A stretch of 64,000 nt of DNA from Methanorbis rubei (GCF_032714495.1 NZ_JAWDKB010000001.1:62001-126000); one strand, 5' to 3'; positions 37,522-46,163 are shown, counted from the stretch's first letter. Notes: a model not told the origin generated them from the sequence alone. Program-made: numbers and translations.

Positions 37522-38223
37522 ATGCCTGATCGGATCAGCATCTCTGAGCTGCACGGCTACTTAATCGACGAGCGCAACAGCGGTTCGTTAACTGATATTC
37601 CTGCTTCGCTCTACGAGGACGTTCATACAGCGCTCACTGCCCTCACCACCGAAGCCCGCAGCATGGGAGACCCCTTTGGCGAAGGAGTACAGATTCTCTT
37701 AAAGGAACGTGAAAGTCTGCGCGAGTACATCCGCGACCTGTATGCGGAGCGGACCAGGAAAATTTTCTCCCTTGCCCTTGCCAAAGCAACCGGTGAGGAG
37801 ATCAACCGCGAAGAGCTCCGCTGCATGGTTTCCGGTGAGCGATCTCTGTATGAAGTTGTTGCAGACTCAGCCACTTCATGCAGAAAGGCTCTTCTTGACG
37901 GCAAACAGATATTAGATACCACAACCGCATTCCACTTTACTCCGGCGCCTGCCGTCTCGGCAGCAAACGAGCCGCTTTTAGTGGACGAGGTCTCATTTGT
38001 GGACGCGCATGCAGATGAAGTGTTCCAGAATGGAAACGCCGATGCAGAAACTGCTCCCGAATCGTACCGCGTTATCATGGTACAACAAAAAGTCGAGGAA
38101 TTTCAAGATTACAGCGGACGGTGCTATGCTCTTTCGCCAGGAGATATCGTTTCGCTGCCACAACCCATGGCAGAAATTCTTTGCAACCGCAACATAGCAT
38201 TAAATATCAGGCTTCGCAAATAA
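37522..38223 (+). CDS. GINS complex subunit (Gins51/15 type)
   Basis: A 233-residue helical protein starting on the base after the priS stop. It has the GINS A-domain helices ([32 protein letters not shown] is the landmark region, residues 52-83) and a small C-terminal beta B-domain with [23 protein letters not shown]. The A-then-B order is that of Gins51. It bridges MCM helicase and RecJ-like Cdc45 at replication forks. The acidic linker between the domains is variable. Confidence 0.9.
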   Translation: MPDRISISELHGYLIDERNSGSLTDIPASLYEDVHTALTALTTEARSMGDPFGEGVQILLKERESLREYIRDLYAERTRKIFSLALAKATGEEINREELRCMVSGERSLYEVVADSATSCRKALLDGKQILDTTTAFHFTPAPAVSAANEPLLVDEVSFVDAHADEVFQNGNADAETAPESYRVIMVQQKVEEFQDYSGRCYALSPGDIVSLPQPMAEILCNRNIALNIRLRK

Positions 38224-38264
38224 GTATGGTATTCGGTATCCTTGATTTAGAGGGGACAATAATT

Positions 38265-38543
38265 ATGAAAAGACCAGTAAAATTCAACACCTACTGCCCG
38301 TTTTGCCGGAAGCATACTGAGCACGAGGTAGAAAAGGTAAAGAAGGGTAAGACAACCGGCCTCCACTGGATTGACCGGCAGAAGGCACGCCGCAGCTCCG
38401 TTGGAAACCGCGGTAAGTTCGGCAAGGTTCCGGGAGGAGACAAGCCGACCAAGAAGATCAACGTGCGCTACCGGTGCAAAGAGTGCGGCAAGGCACACCT
38501 GAGAGCAGGATACCGCGCTGGCAAATTCGAACTTACGGAGTGA
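38265..38543 (+). CDS. rpl44e: Ribosomal protein eL44
   Basis: A 92-residue zinc-binding protein of the large subunit, near the E site. Zinc cysteines are in [11 protein letters not shown] and [10 protein letters not shown]. The start is the ATG at 38265, with GAGGGG 10 bases upstream, giving the standard [11 protein letters not shown]-terminus. It is followed 7 bases later by eS27. Confidence 0.97.
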   Translation: MKRPVKFNTYCPFCRKHTEHEVEKVKKGKTTGLHWIDRQKARRSSVGNRGKFGKVPGGDKPTKKINVRYRCKECGKAHLRAGYRAGKFELTE

Positions 38544-38550
38544 GAACAAA

Positions 38551-38739
38551 ATGGTAAAAGCAATCCGCGAAACCCGGAGCAAGTTTCTGAAGGTAAAGTG
38601 TCCGGACTGCGAGCATGAACAGCTCGTGTTCGACAAAGCATCCTCCAAAGTAGAGTGCATCGTCTGCGGACGTGTCCTTGCAGAGCCTACCGGCGGCAAG
38701 GCAAGCATCAAAGCCGATGTCGTAGCCTCCTACGAATAA
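38551..38739 (+). CDS. rps27e: Ribosomal protein eS27
   Basis: A 62-residue zinc-ribbon protein of the small subunit: [10 protein letters not shown] and [10 protein letters not shown] give the C4 site, followed by the standard EPTGGKA segment. It lies between eL44 and aIF2-alpha in the usual archaeal order. Confidence 0.97.
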   Translation: MVKAIRETRSKFLKVKCPDCEHEQLVFDKASSKVECIVCGRVLAEPTGGKASIKADVVASYE

Positions 38740-38757
38740 ATTTTGGAAATCTAATCA

Positions 38758-39531
38758 ATGAGTGAAAGAGACTGGCCAATAGAAGGAGAACTTGTCGTCT
38801 GCAGCGTTACAGAGGTCAAGGACTTTGCGGCATTCGTTGCCCTGGATGAGTATGAAGGACGTCAGGGTTTAATCCCGATTGCGGAGATTGCCCGTGGATG
38901 GATTAAGTACATCCGGGACTATATTCGTGAAGGACAGAAAGTTGTCTGTAAAGTTCTTCACGTGGACGCAAACCGCGGCCATATCGATCTTTCCCTCAAA
39001 GATGTGAATGAACACCAGCGCCGTGAAAAGATTCAGGACTGGAAGAACGAGCAGAAAGCTCACAAGTGGATAGGTTTCGCTTCTGCAGACAGTAAAGTTG
39101 CAGAAAAGGAGATCGAGGATGCGATGTACAAGGAGTTCTCCTCCCTGTATGCAGCATTTGAGGACATCGTCGTCTACGGCGATGCAACCATGGAAAAGTT
39201 CGTACTTCCTGACTCTGCGAAGTCCGCGCTGATGAAGGTTGCATCAGAAAACGTAAAAGTTCCAAAAGTTACGGTTTCTGCTGTCCTTGAACTTACGTCC
39301 AGCAAACCCGACGGTGTGAATGTGATCCGCCGCGCTCTTCGTTCAGCCGAGCCGAAGGTTGACGGAGCCGAGATCGAAATTCTGTACCTGGGTGCACCAA
39401 AATACCGGGTAAAGGTAGTTGCACCTGATTACAAGACCGCAGAAAAAGTTCTGGAAAAAGCTGCAGATGCCGCAATCGGTGTTCTGGAGCGGGCTGACGG
39501 TACCGGGAAACTGGTGCGTAAGCAGAAGTAA
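38758..39531 (+). CDS. eif2a: Translation initiation factor aIF2 subunit alpha
   Basis: A 257-residue subunit of the aIF2 heterotrimer that brings initiator tRNA to the ribosome. The N-terminal S1 domain includes GELVVCSVTEVKDFAAFV and ends NRGHIDLSLKDVNEHQRREK, followed by a helical domain and a C-terminal alpha-beta domain that binds the gamma subunit. It follows eS27 by 18 bases and is followed by nop10 after 13 bases. Confidence 0.97.
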   Translation: MSERDWPIEGELVVCSVTEVKDFAAFVALDEYEGRQGLIPIAEIARGWIKYIRDYIREGQKVVCKVLHVDANRGHIDLSLKDVNEHQRREKIQDWKNEQKAHKWIGFASADSKVAEKEIEDAMYKEFSSLYAAFEDIVVYGDATMEKFVLPDSAKSALMKVASENVKVPKVTVSAVLELTSSKPDGVNVIRRALRSAEPKVDGAEIEILYLGAPKYRVKVVAPDYKTAEKVLEKAADAAIGVLERADGTGKLVRKQK

Positions 39532-39544
39532 TTTCGGAGTTATT

Positions 39545-39706
39545 ATGACTGGTCATATCCGGCAATGCCCGAATGATCACACCTATACTCTTTTGAACGT
39601 CTGTCCCAAATGCGGGACTGAGACGGTAAGTGTGCATCCTGCCCGCTACTCTGTGCAGGACCGGTATGGAAAGTACCGGAGACTGGTGCGCGAATGGAGC
39701 AGGTAA
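39545..39706 (+). CDS. nop10: H/ACA RNP protein Nop10
   Basis: A 53-residue protein of H/ACA ribonucleoproteins that guide rRNA pseudouridylation with Cbf5. It reads MTGHIRQCPNDHTYTLLNV..., with the zinc site CPNDHTYTL and CPKCGTET, and ends in the basic KYRRLVREWSR helix that contacts Cbf5. Its last 13 bases overlap the PAC2-like gene in another frame. It is too short for many gene finders, but the family match is clear. Confidence 0.96.
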   Translation: MTGHIRQCPNDHTYTLLNVCPKCGTETVSVHPARYSVQDRYGKYRRLVREWSR

Positions 39707-40455
39707 ACGTCCGCTGGTATGTGGAGGACGTGTCCGTTCACTCAAGTACCGTCGCAGTCGCAGGGCTTCCGGGCGTGGGGCATGTTGGAAAGCTGGTGGT
39801 GGATCATCTCATCCGTGCACTCTCCGCAGTAAAAGTTGCTGAAATAACGTCAACGCTGTTTCCTCCGCAGATGTATCTGTCCGAGGACTCGGTTCTGAGG
39901 CTGCCGAGGAATGAGATATTTTTTGTGCCTGAGACAGAAGATCATCAGGCTCTGCTCTTTCTTGCAGGCGATTGTCAGAGCACGACACCCGATGGCCATT
40001 ACACGCTTGCAGAGGCATACCTGCGGGTGTTTGATCTCCTGAACGTCAGGAAAGTTTACACTCTCGGCGGCTACGGTGTTGGGAGAATGGTGGAGCATCC
40101 GCGTGTTCTTTCTGCTCTGAGCTCATCAAAACTCAAGGAGGAAGTTATCGCAGCAGGCGCTGTGATCAATTCTGAGGAACCGGTCGGTGGAATCATCGGT
40201 GCGGCAGGATTGTTAATCACGCTCGGACGGCTGCACGGAATGGATGGAGTCGCGCTTCTCGGCGAGACTTCAGGATATCTGGTGGATCCGGTCAGTTCGA
40301 CTGCGGTGCTTGATGTGCTGGAGAAGCTGGTTCACCTCCATGCTGACCGCACGGAGCTGACGGATCTTGCGGAACAGATGATGACTGATGTTGCGGCAGC
40401 AACAGCGTCTGCCGCCGGCTCCCGCCCGCCGGACGATCTCAGTTACATTGGGTGA
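39694..40455 (+). CDS. PAC2-family protein (proteasome assembly chaperone-like)
   Basis: A 253-residue protein with the family start VAVAGLPGVGHVGKLVVDHL and the region TLGGYGVGRMVEHPRV and GGIIGAAGLLITLGRLHGMDGVAL. Archaeal members are called proteasome assembly chaperones from remote similarity to eukaryotic PAC2; direct evidence of the role is limited. The start overlaps nop10 by 13 bases. The order aIF2-alpha, nop10, PAC2-like is a conserved archaeal string. Confidence 0.93.
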   Translation: MEQVNVRWYVEDVSVHSSTVAVAGLPGVGHVGKLVVDHLIRALSAVKVAEITSTLFPPQMYLSEDSVLRLPRNEIFFVPETEDHQALLFLAGDCQSTTPDGHYTLAEAYLRVFDLLNVRKVYTLGGYGVGRMVEHPRVLSALSSSKLKEEVIAAGAVINSEEPVGGIIGAAGLLITLGRLHGMDGVALLGETSGYLVDPVSSTAVLDVLEKLVHLHADRTELTDLAEQMMTDVAAATASAAGSRPPDDLSYIG

Positions 40456-40459
40456 TTTC

Positions 40460-41578
40460 ATGCAGAAAAATACTGATCTTCATCTTCACTCCTGTTTTTC
40501 GATGGCAACGTCACCTGATATGCTGCCGGAAAATATTCTTTCAGGCTGCAGGACCAAAGGAATTCATGTGATTGGCAGCGGGGACGCGCTGCACCCTGAG
40601 TGGCGGAGGATGTGGAAGCCGTTTGTGGAGAATGCCTACGGCATTACGGTGGTGCCGCAGACCGAGGTTGAGGACTCATCCCGCGTGCATCATGTTATTC
40701 TGGCGGAGACGTTTGATCAGTTTGCCGAGCTGCAGGAGCTTTTTACTCCTGCCTGCACGCATCTTACAACATCCGGCAGACCGCATCTGCATATGAACGG
40801 CGAAGCTGTTGCCTCAGCCGTGCATGAGGTCGGAGGCATCATCGGCCCGGCACATGCGTTCACGCCGTGGACGTCTCTCTTTGCCGCGTACTCTGCGCCG
40901 TCCGAGTGTTACGGCGAGGAAAGTTTTGAGTTCTGCGAACTTGGTCTTTCGGCAGACTCAACATATGGTGCAGGAATCGCAGAGTTTGCTGATGTTCCTT
41001 TTCTGACGAACTCGGATGCCCACAGCCCGACGCCGGTGAAACTCGGCCGCGAGTTTACGCGGATGGAGGTCGCGGGCGACACGCCCAAGGCGGTCCTTAC
41101 AGCAATCCGCGATAATGCGGTTGTGCTGAATGCAGGATTTTTCCCTGAGGAGGGGAAGTACAACCACACAGCATGCACCCGCTGCTATGCGCAGTTTTCC
41201 CTTGCTGAAGCCGAGGCCCTTCACTGGAAGTGTCCGCACGACAAGGGGAGGATTAAACTTGGCGTGCGCGAGCGTGCAGAGAAGCTTTCGACGCTGGCGG
41301 AGCCGACAGTTCGGCCGCGGTATGTGAAGATGATTCCGCTTGGCGAGGTGATTGCCCGCGTGCTTGATGTGTCTTCCCCGAACACGAAAAAGTGTGCGGC
41401 GATGTACTGCAGATTCATCGAGGCGTTTGATAATGAAATCGCTGTACTGCTGGAGGTCCCGTTCGCTGATCTCTGTTCGGTGTCGCCCGAGGTTGCCGAG
41501 GCTGTTGTGAAGATGCGTGAGGGGCGCGTCACACTGATTCCCGGCGGCGGCGGCAAGTACGGATCATTTGAATTTTGA
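40460..41578 (+). CDS. Endonuclease Q-like PHP-domain protein
   Basis: A 372-residue protein with an N-terminal PHP metal site: NTDLHLHSCFSMATSPDM, GSGDALHPEW, and later histidine-rich GPAHAFTPW and NSDAHSPTP. A cysteine-rich zinc finger (CTRCYAQFSLAEAEALHWKCP) begins near residue 236. This matches the TIGR00375/EndoQ family, whose Pyrococcus member cleaves DNA 5' of deoxyuridine, hypoxanthine and abasic sites. I begin at the ATG at 40460, where the conserved domain starts. Its place after the replication and translation cluster fits a repair role, but activity is inferred. Confidence 0.9.
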   Translation: MQKNTDLHLHSCFSMATSPDMLPENILSGCRTKGIHVIGSGDALHPEWRRMWKPFVENAYGITVVPQTEVEDSSRVHHVILAETFDQFAELQELFTPACTHLTTSGRPHLHMNGEAVASAVHEVGGIIGPAHAFTPWTSLFAAYSAPSECYGEESFEFCELGLSADSTYGAGIAEFADVPFLTNSDAHSPTPVKLGREFTRMEVAGDTPKAVLTAIRDNAVVLNAGFFPEEGKYNHTACTRCYAQFSLAEAEALHWKCPHDKGRIKLGVRERAEKLSTLAEPTVRPRYVKMIPLGEVIARVLDVSSPNTKKCAAMYCRFIEAFDNEIAVLLEVPFADLCSVSPEVAEAVVKMREGRVTLIPGGGGKYGSFEF

Positions 41579-41587
41579 AATTAATTT

Positions 41588-41763
41588 TGAAACGCGAATA
41601 GCGCGAATAAAAAATCGCCAATGGCGATTTTTCAAAATAAAAAAAATTTACGTTTTTTTTTCTGAACAGAGGAAATCGTCTAAAAATATATTACTATGAT
41701 AACTCCATAAAAATCGCCATTGGCGATTTTTTTATTCGCGCTATTTGCGTTATTCGCGTTTCA
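41588..41763. repeat. Palindromic intergenic element, ATCGCCA-A-TGGCGAT family
   Basis: GAAACGCGAATAGCGCGAAT then AAAATCGCCAATGGCGATTT (41589-41630) is mirrored by AAAATCGCCATTGGCGATTT then ATTCGCGCTATTTGCG and ATTCGCGTTTC (41709-41762). Each side carries its own small 15-bp palindrome, and the whole forms one large inverted repeat with an 80-nt AT-rich centre. It lies between two convergent genes and could terminate both. Confidence 0.93.
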
Positions 41764-41770
41764 AAAAAAA

Positions 41771-43312
41771 TTACGCGAGAAATGCGCAGCGCGACTCATC
41801 AAGCACCTGCACATCAGACAACGTCCGCAGATGCATGTTCCGTGCCGTTTTTTCGATGCCGAGCTCCTCTTCGAGTTTGATGTCGATGATGTACGCATCA
41901 AGCTCCTTCAGACGCATTCTGTTCGCCGCAACCGCACGGTGATGTCCGTCGATAAGGATCAGCTTTCCCTGTCTCCGCACAACAATCAGCGGCTCTGCAA
42001 GACCCTTCGTAATCTCGTAACTTCGTCCGTCCAGCTCATCCATATACACTTTTGACTGTGTCGGCATCAGCCGGCTGACCGGCACCATGCCCGATGAAAG
42101 CACCGGTTGTACACCGTAGAGCGTCTTCAGTGTCTGGATGTAGTCAAAGACCTTTTCGGGCGTCACTTTCTCAATCTGGGAGCGGATTACATCCGCATTC
42201 GTGATGATGCCGATAAGCTGGTCATGATGATTGATCACCGGCAGCTTCTGGATGCAGAACCGGAACATTTTCCGCGCAACATCCGTCATTCCGCTGTCAG
42301 GATAGATCTTCAACAGCACCTTTTCCATTTTTGACGCGACAGAATCTATTGCTGCTGCACCGACGATGTCACGGGCTGCAATAAAACCGACGACCTTTGA
42401 CGCCTCGTCCACAACCGGAAAACCGTCATGGGTGGTCTCCCGTATCAACCGGATCACATCCTTCACCGTTCCTGAGACCGGCACGCTGAACACATTGATC
42501 GTCATGTATTCGGAGACCAGTTTCTTCTCAGACGGTATCAGGCCGGGGTGCGTCGGACCTACCAAGGAGTGCTCAGGACTGTCGTCGACCTTCACATCCG
42601 CAAGAGAGTAAATGCCCATCGAGTGGGCAGTCTTTTCAAGGCCAAGCTCGATGTCTGCATCAATACTGACAACATATGCATCAAGTTCAGGAAGGCTCAG
42701 GCGCTGCGCCGCGACCGCGCGATGATGGCCGTCCACCAGAATCAGCCGATCACGGAAACTCACCGCGATCACCGGTTCTGCAAGATGCATCTTCAGCTCA
42801 TACATCCTGCCTTCAAGCTCGTCCTGATATACGCAGGATTGGGTCGGCTGAATATCTTTTATTGGCACTGTTCCGCGCTTCAGATGGGTATTGACGCCGT
42901 AGAGCGTATGAAGCGTGCTCATAAAATTGAAAACTTTTTCCGGCGTTACCCGCTCGATCTGGGAACGGATCACGTCCACATTGGAAACGATACCGATCAG
43001 GGCATTGCTTTCATCAACAACCGGCAGCTTCTGAATGCCTGACCGGAAAATTCTGCGGGCAACTTCGGTGATCGTCAGATCTGATGTGGCTTTGATTGGG
43101 TGGCGCGACATCTTCTGATCCACGGTTGTCAGCGGGTGTTCGCCGATGATGTCGCGTGCGGAAATATAGCCGACCACTTTGTTTCGCCGCACGACCGGAA
43201 ACCCGTCGTGACGCGTTGTGCGGATCAGTCGGATCACATCACCGATGGTCTCGCCCGCTTCAACGCTGATGACGTCATGCGTCATGTAGTCCCGGACCTG
43301 CTTCTTTTCCAT
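41771..43312 (-). CDS. Duplicated CBS-CBS-ParB/SerK-fold protein
   Basis: A 513-residue protein built of two tandem copies of a roughly 260-residue unit. Each unit has a CBS pair (YMTHDVISVEAGETIGDVIR; YMTINVFSVPVSGTVKDVIR) and then a ParB/sulfiredoxin-like domain with the nucleotide-binding DGHHRA motif at 194-199 and again at 455-460, an offset of 261. The flanking text is nearly the same in both halves (VTPEKVF, TLYGV, PTQS, DELEGR/DELDGR, LDAY). Characterised relatives with this DGHHR fold include free serine kinases (SerK, SbnI). A kinase controlled by adenylate binding is therefore plausible, not shown. Both active-site motifs are intact. Confidence 0.93.
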   Translation of the reverse strand: MEKKQVRDYMTHDVISVEAGETIGDVIRLIRTTRHDGFPVVRRNKVVGYISARDIIGEHPLTTVDQKMSRHPIKATSDLTITEVARRIFRSGIQKLPVVDESNALIGIVSNVDVIRSQIERVTPEKVFNFMSTLHTLYGVNTHLKRGTVPIKDIQPTQSCVYQDELEGRMYELKMHLAEPVIAVSFRDRLILVDGHHRAVAAQRLSLPELDAYVVSIDADIELGLEKTAHSMGIYSLADVKVDDSPEHSLVGPTHPGLIPSEKKLVSEYMTINVFSVPVSGTVKDVIRLIRETTHDGFPVVDEASKVVGFIAARDIVGAAAIDSVASKMEKVLLKIYPDSGMTDVARKMFRFCIQKLPVINHHDQLIGIITNADVIRSQIEKVTPEKVFDYIQTLKTLYGVQPVLSSGMVPVSRLMPTQSKVYMDELDGRSYEITKGLAEPLIVVRRQGKLILIDGHHRAVAANRMRLKELDAYIIDIKLEEELGIEKTARNMHLRTLSDVQVLDESRCAFLA

Positions 43313-43435
43313 GGCTTGAAGTAGTTATTCGCGGCTGAACATCATCAATGCATCGAACTAAAAAAAGAGGGGAATATTTTCGTATACTATTGGGATCGAA
43401 ATATTGCTGCCTGCAGAATGTGAGGGGGTTTTGCC

Positions 43436-43924
43436 TTATTCAATGCAGATTGAGACTCCTTCCTCGGCAGGTTTTTTCTGTAAGGTTATTTCCATTACGC
43501 CGTTTTTGAAGCTTGCCTTGGCACATTCGGTGAGCACTTCTGCCGGCAGGCGGATGGTTCTCTGCATGCTGCCCATCTTTCTTTCACGCAGGTGATAGGT
43601 TCCGGCGTCATCGGTCTCTTCGATTTCTGCACGCTGCTCGGTTTTGATGAGCAATGTTTCCGGGTTCAAAAGCCGGACGGTGATATCTTCCTTCTCAATT
43701 CCCGGAAGGTCGGTGACAACGATTACCTCGTTCTCATTTTCGCAGAGATCTACATGGAAGTCGTTGCCGAACACACAAAGGTTTCCGCTTTTTACTGCGG
43801 CAGGAAGGCCTGCTGCTCCCGACTGGTTCATGATGGCTGTTGCGCGTGCTTCCATCTCGGCAAAGAGTGAGTCGATTTCTCCTCCAAGGGAGCTGAAACT
43901 GAACTGGTATGGTTTGAGTTGCAT
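43436..43924 (-). CDS. hsp20: Hsp20/alpha-crystallin small heat-shock protein
   Basis: A 162-residue ATP-independent chaperone. The alpha-crystallin domain runs from about 50 to 150: NEVIVVTDLPGIEKEDITVRL at its start, TIRLPAEVLTECAKASFKNGVMEITL at its end, followed by a short tail ending SICIE. It holds unfolding proteins in soluble oligomers. It is divergent from a membrane FKBP gene and shares with it a 150-bp promoter region containing a palindrome, so a common stress response is possible. Confidence 0.95.
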   Translation of the reverse strand: MQLKPYQFSFSSLGGEIDSLFAEMEARATAIMNQSGAAGLPAAVKSGNLCVFGNDFHVDLCENENEVIVVTDLPGIEKEDITVRLLNPETLLIKTEQRAEIEETDDAGTYHLRERKMGSMQRTIRLPAEVLTECAKASFKNGVMEITLQKKPAEEGVSICIE

Positions 43925-43973
43925 GATATTTACCTCGCAATGGTCACTCGAACTGGGTGTGGTTCATTGTGAT

Positions 43974-43986
43974 TTACTAATAGTAA
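43974..43986. promoter_or_regulatory. Palindrome in the hsp20/FKBP divergent promoter
   Basis: TTACTA-A-TAGTAA is a perfect 13-bp inverted repeat; with one mismatch it extends to TGA...TCA over 21 bp. It lies 50 bases from the hsp20 start and directly beside the shared TATA region, the position of a repressor operator. The regulator is unknown. Confidence 0.55.
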
Positions 43987-43994
43987 GTCATAAT

Positions 43995-44006
43995 TTTATA
44001 TAAATA
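43995..44006 (+). promoter_or_regulatory. TATA box region shared by FKBP and hsp20 genes
   Basis: TTTATATAAATA is a strong TATA element and reads as one on both strands. For the rightward gene it predicts a start site near 44026, which supports the ATG at 44075 over the upstream in-frame start. Confidence 0.65.
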
Positions 44007-44074
44007 TTCTCTTGTTGGTAGTCGCCGGGCACAGCAACTACTTTATGAGGCATCCCTTCCCATACTATAGAGAA

Positions 44075-44785
44075 ATGGCAGTACAGACGAAGAGTAACTC
44101 AGGCGATAAGCCTCAGAAAAAAGACATCAACTGGACCCAGGTAGGCGTTGTCTGCTTTTGTGTCCTGATTGTTGTAATGTGTATTGTTTCGTTCTCAGGT
44201 CTGAGCACGATTTTTAATCAAAACGGCAACGTAACGCCGACCGGCGGCGTCGTTGAAGCAGGCAATCTTGTTGAGGTCGAATATACCATGTACATCAATA
44301 ATACTCCTATGGTGACCTCCTCCATTGATGTCTTCAACGCATCCTCTGTAGACAAACTCCCGGCTGTAACCCAGAATCTGGGAGTCATTGCAGGCCAGCA
44401 GGTGGATGTCGTGAACGGCACGGCAATTCTCATCAACTCTTCGTACGAGTATCCCTTCCGGATGCTGAATCAGGAGTACAATCAGATTGCCTCAGGCGTT
44501 GTAGGCCTTGGTGCAGGTCAGTCCCGCACTGTTCAGTCGACCGGCGACTTCTTCAAGACGACCTATGATAAGGAAACCGCAAAAGAGATGGGTATTGATT
44601 ATGCGAACTGGACCGTTGGTACCATGGGCATTATGAACTTCCCGACGGAAGACGCAACCGGCAACTTGACCATGGCAATCCGCCCGGCTCTTGTGACCAG
44701 CAAGACCGATGAAGAGATGGTTCTTCAGTATGGTTATGACACCATTGAGATGAAGGTCATTCAGGCATACACAACAACTGCCTGA
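44075..44785 (+). CDS. Membrane-anchored FKBP-type peptidyl-prolyl isomerase
   Basis: A 236-residue protein with one N-terminal transmembrane anchor (about 22-42, VGVVCFCVLIVVMCIVSF) preceded by a polar cytosolic tail. The outer part starts VVEAGNLVEVEYTMYINNTP, resembling the FKBP strand GDxVxVxYT, and has VVGLGAGQSRTV, resembling the GMxxGExR turn. A long insert separates them, as in archaeal FKBPs with an insert-in-flap domain. NXT/NXS sites are frequent. It probably folds extracytoplasmic proteins. It is divergent from hsp20. Isomerase activity is inferred from family similarity. Confidence 0.78.
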   Translation: MAVQTKSNSGDKPQKKDINWTQVGVVCFCVLIVVMCIVSFSGLSTIFNQNGNVTPTGGVVEAGNLVEVEYTMYINNTPMVTSSIDVFNASSVDKLPAVTQNLGVIAGQQVDVVNGTAILINSSYEYPFRMLNQEYNQIASGVVGLGAGQSRTVQSTGDFFKTTYDKETAKEMGIDYANWTVGTMGIMNFPTEDATGNLTMAIRPALVTSKTDEEMVLQYGYDTIEMKVIQAYTTTA

Positions 44786-44866
44786 AAATACTTTTTTTTA
44801 GATTCTCTGAATGTTCTTTGATGTTTGCATTACTGCGCAATGCGGTTGTGAACTTTAAAAAAAGGA

Positions 44867-45454
44867 TTATGATCGTTCGCCGTAGATGCGTTTGATCTCA
44901 CGTGCCTGAGCGAATTTATCCTTTCGCTCGATCACGTTTCCTTTCCGCAGTTTGATTCTGGTGACGCGGAACTGTTTTCCGCCGATGCTGGTGATGTGGT
45001 CTACGGTGTAGACTGTGTCCCCAGGCACCTGTTCATAGAGAGGAATGGTGAGGGCGCCTTTGTTGAGTGATGCACGGATGATGACCTTGTCCACCAGACG
45101 TGTCCAGAGGACATCGATCTTTTCTGCCGGAAGTTTTGCCCTGCGTGCATCGTTCTGCTCAATTGACATGACCTCAACGCCGTAGGACTCGTCACCCACC
45201 TCTGCAACCAGCAGGTCGCCAACTGCACAGATATCTCCTTCCATCAACTCGATGGTTCCGGTATGCGACTCGGTGCCGTAACTGATGATTGTTTTGATGG
45301 TATAGATCTTCGGCTCTTTTAAGGTGATGCGCATGGTGTGTCCGCACTCTGTGCATCGGACGACTGCTTCCGGCGGCTCTTTGAGGATTTCAAAATCCAT
45401 CTCCTCGCCGCAGACCGGGCAGTCAAGAATTATCAGATCATTATTGTTATCCAT
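44867..45454 (-). CDS. HVO_0476-like zinc-finger protein
   Basis: A 195-residue protein. The N-terminus is a zinc ribbon (LDCPVCGEEMDF and VRCTECGHTMRI, about residues 10-41), followed by a beta-rich domain (IELMEGDICAVGDLLVAEV; IRASLNKGALTIPLYEQVPGD) and a basic C-terminus (RKDKFAQAREIKRIYGERS). It matches a family of archaeal zinc-finger proteins without assigned role. RNA or ribosome association is possible from the fold, but this is inference. Confidence 0.85.
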   Translation of the reverse strand: MDNNNDLIILDCPVCGEEMDFEILKEPPEAVVRCTECGHTMRITLKEPKIYTIKTIISYGTESHTGTIELMEGDICAVGDLLVAEVGDESYGVEVMSIEQNDARRAKLPAEKIDVLWTRLVDKVIIRASLNKGALTIPLYEQVPGDTVYTVDHITSIGGKQFRVTRIKLRKGNVIERKDKFAQAREIKRIYGERS

Positions 45455-45508
45455 TGTGCTGATTATGTTGCTTTCCCAGATAGTTAAGCTACTGATACAG
45501 AAAATGGT

Positions 45509-45988
45509 GTGGTGAAAATCAGCAATCTATTTGTCCACACAGACCACATTCTAGCAAAAGCAATGGAGATCATTGAGACCATTCACTGCCGCGGCCATAA
45601 AAATGTCCGTGCACTGCACAAAAGTACGTTTGAGATTACCAAAGAGACCGATCTCTCGCCAAACGGTGACTGCATCATTGCGGTCGGTGCTGATAAAGGC
45701 GCAGCTGATCTCTCGCCCGAACTGCGTCGGGCACTTGGGAACTCCGGCACAATTCTTACGACAACCCTGTCCTGCGGCGGCGTGACTGCTGTCATACGCT
45801 CTGAAGGATTTTCCGGGATCACTCTCACGCATGAGACCGATCTTGTCTGGCGGCGCAGCACCTTTGTCTGTTCGAGGACCATCTCAGTCTACAGCGATCA
45901 TACTGCGTACCAGCTGCCGCGCGAGCTGGTTGAAAAGCTGCAGAATGAAGAGGAGATGACTGTTACTCTTCGGGCTGAACTTCCGTGA
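45509..45988 (+). CDS. DUF371 family protein
   Basis: A 159-residue archaeal protein of unknown function. Recognisable family parts are ETIHCRGHKNVRALHKSTFEI, LSPNGDCIIAVGADKGAADLS and VCSRTISVYSDHTAYQLPREL. Two adjacent GTG codons at 45509 and 45512 can start it; there is no ATG before the conserved region. Its last 26 bases overlap the end of xseB on the opposite strand. Confidence 0.9.
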   Translation: MVKISNLFVHTDHILAKAMEIIETIHCRGHKNVRALHKSTFEITKETDLSPNGDCIIAVGADKGAADLSPELRRALGNSGTILTTTLSCGGVTAVIRSEGFSGITLTHETDLVWRRSTFVCSRTISVYSDHTAYQLPRELVEKLQNEEEMTVTLRAELP

Positions 45989-46163
45989 TAGAAAGCTCTG
46001 CCTTCTGTAAAAACTCCTCGCAGTTCTGAATGAGTGATAACCCGCGCTGGTGCAGGCGGACTGCATCCTCGATCGAGGTCTCCGGATCATCAAGCTGTTT
46101 TGCGATCGCCTTTAACTCGGTGATCATGGATTCATAGGTTTGGTTCTGTGGTGTTTCTGTCAT
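45963..46163 (-). CDS. xseB: Exonuclease VII small subunit
   Basis: A 66-residue helical protein with the XseB pattern: SMITELKAIAKQLDDPETSIEDAVRLHQRGLSLIQ..., in which a helical hairpin binds the large subunit. I start at the ATG at 46163; an in-frame ATG 18 bases upstream is possible. It overlaps the xseA end by about 32 bases, so translation is coupled. Exonuclease VII degrades single-stranded DNA from both ends. It is a bacterial system that is uncommon in archaea. Confidence 0.9.
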   Translation of the reverse strand: MTETPQNQTYESMITELKAIAKQLDDPETSIEDAVRLHQRGLSLIQNCEEFLQKAELSITEVQPEE

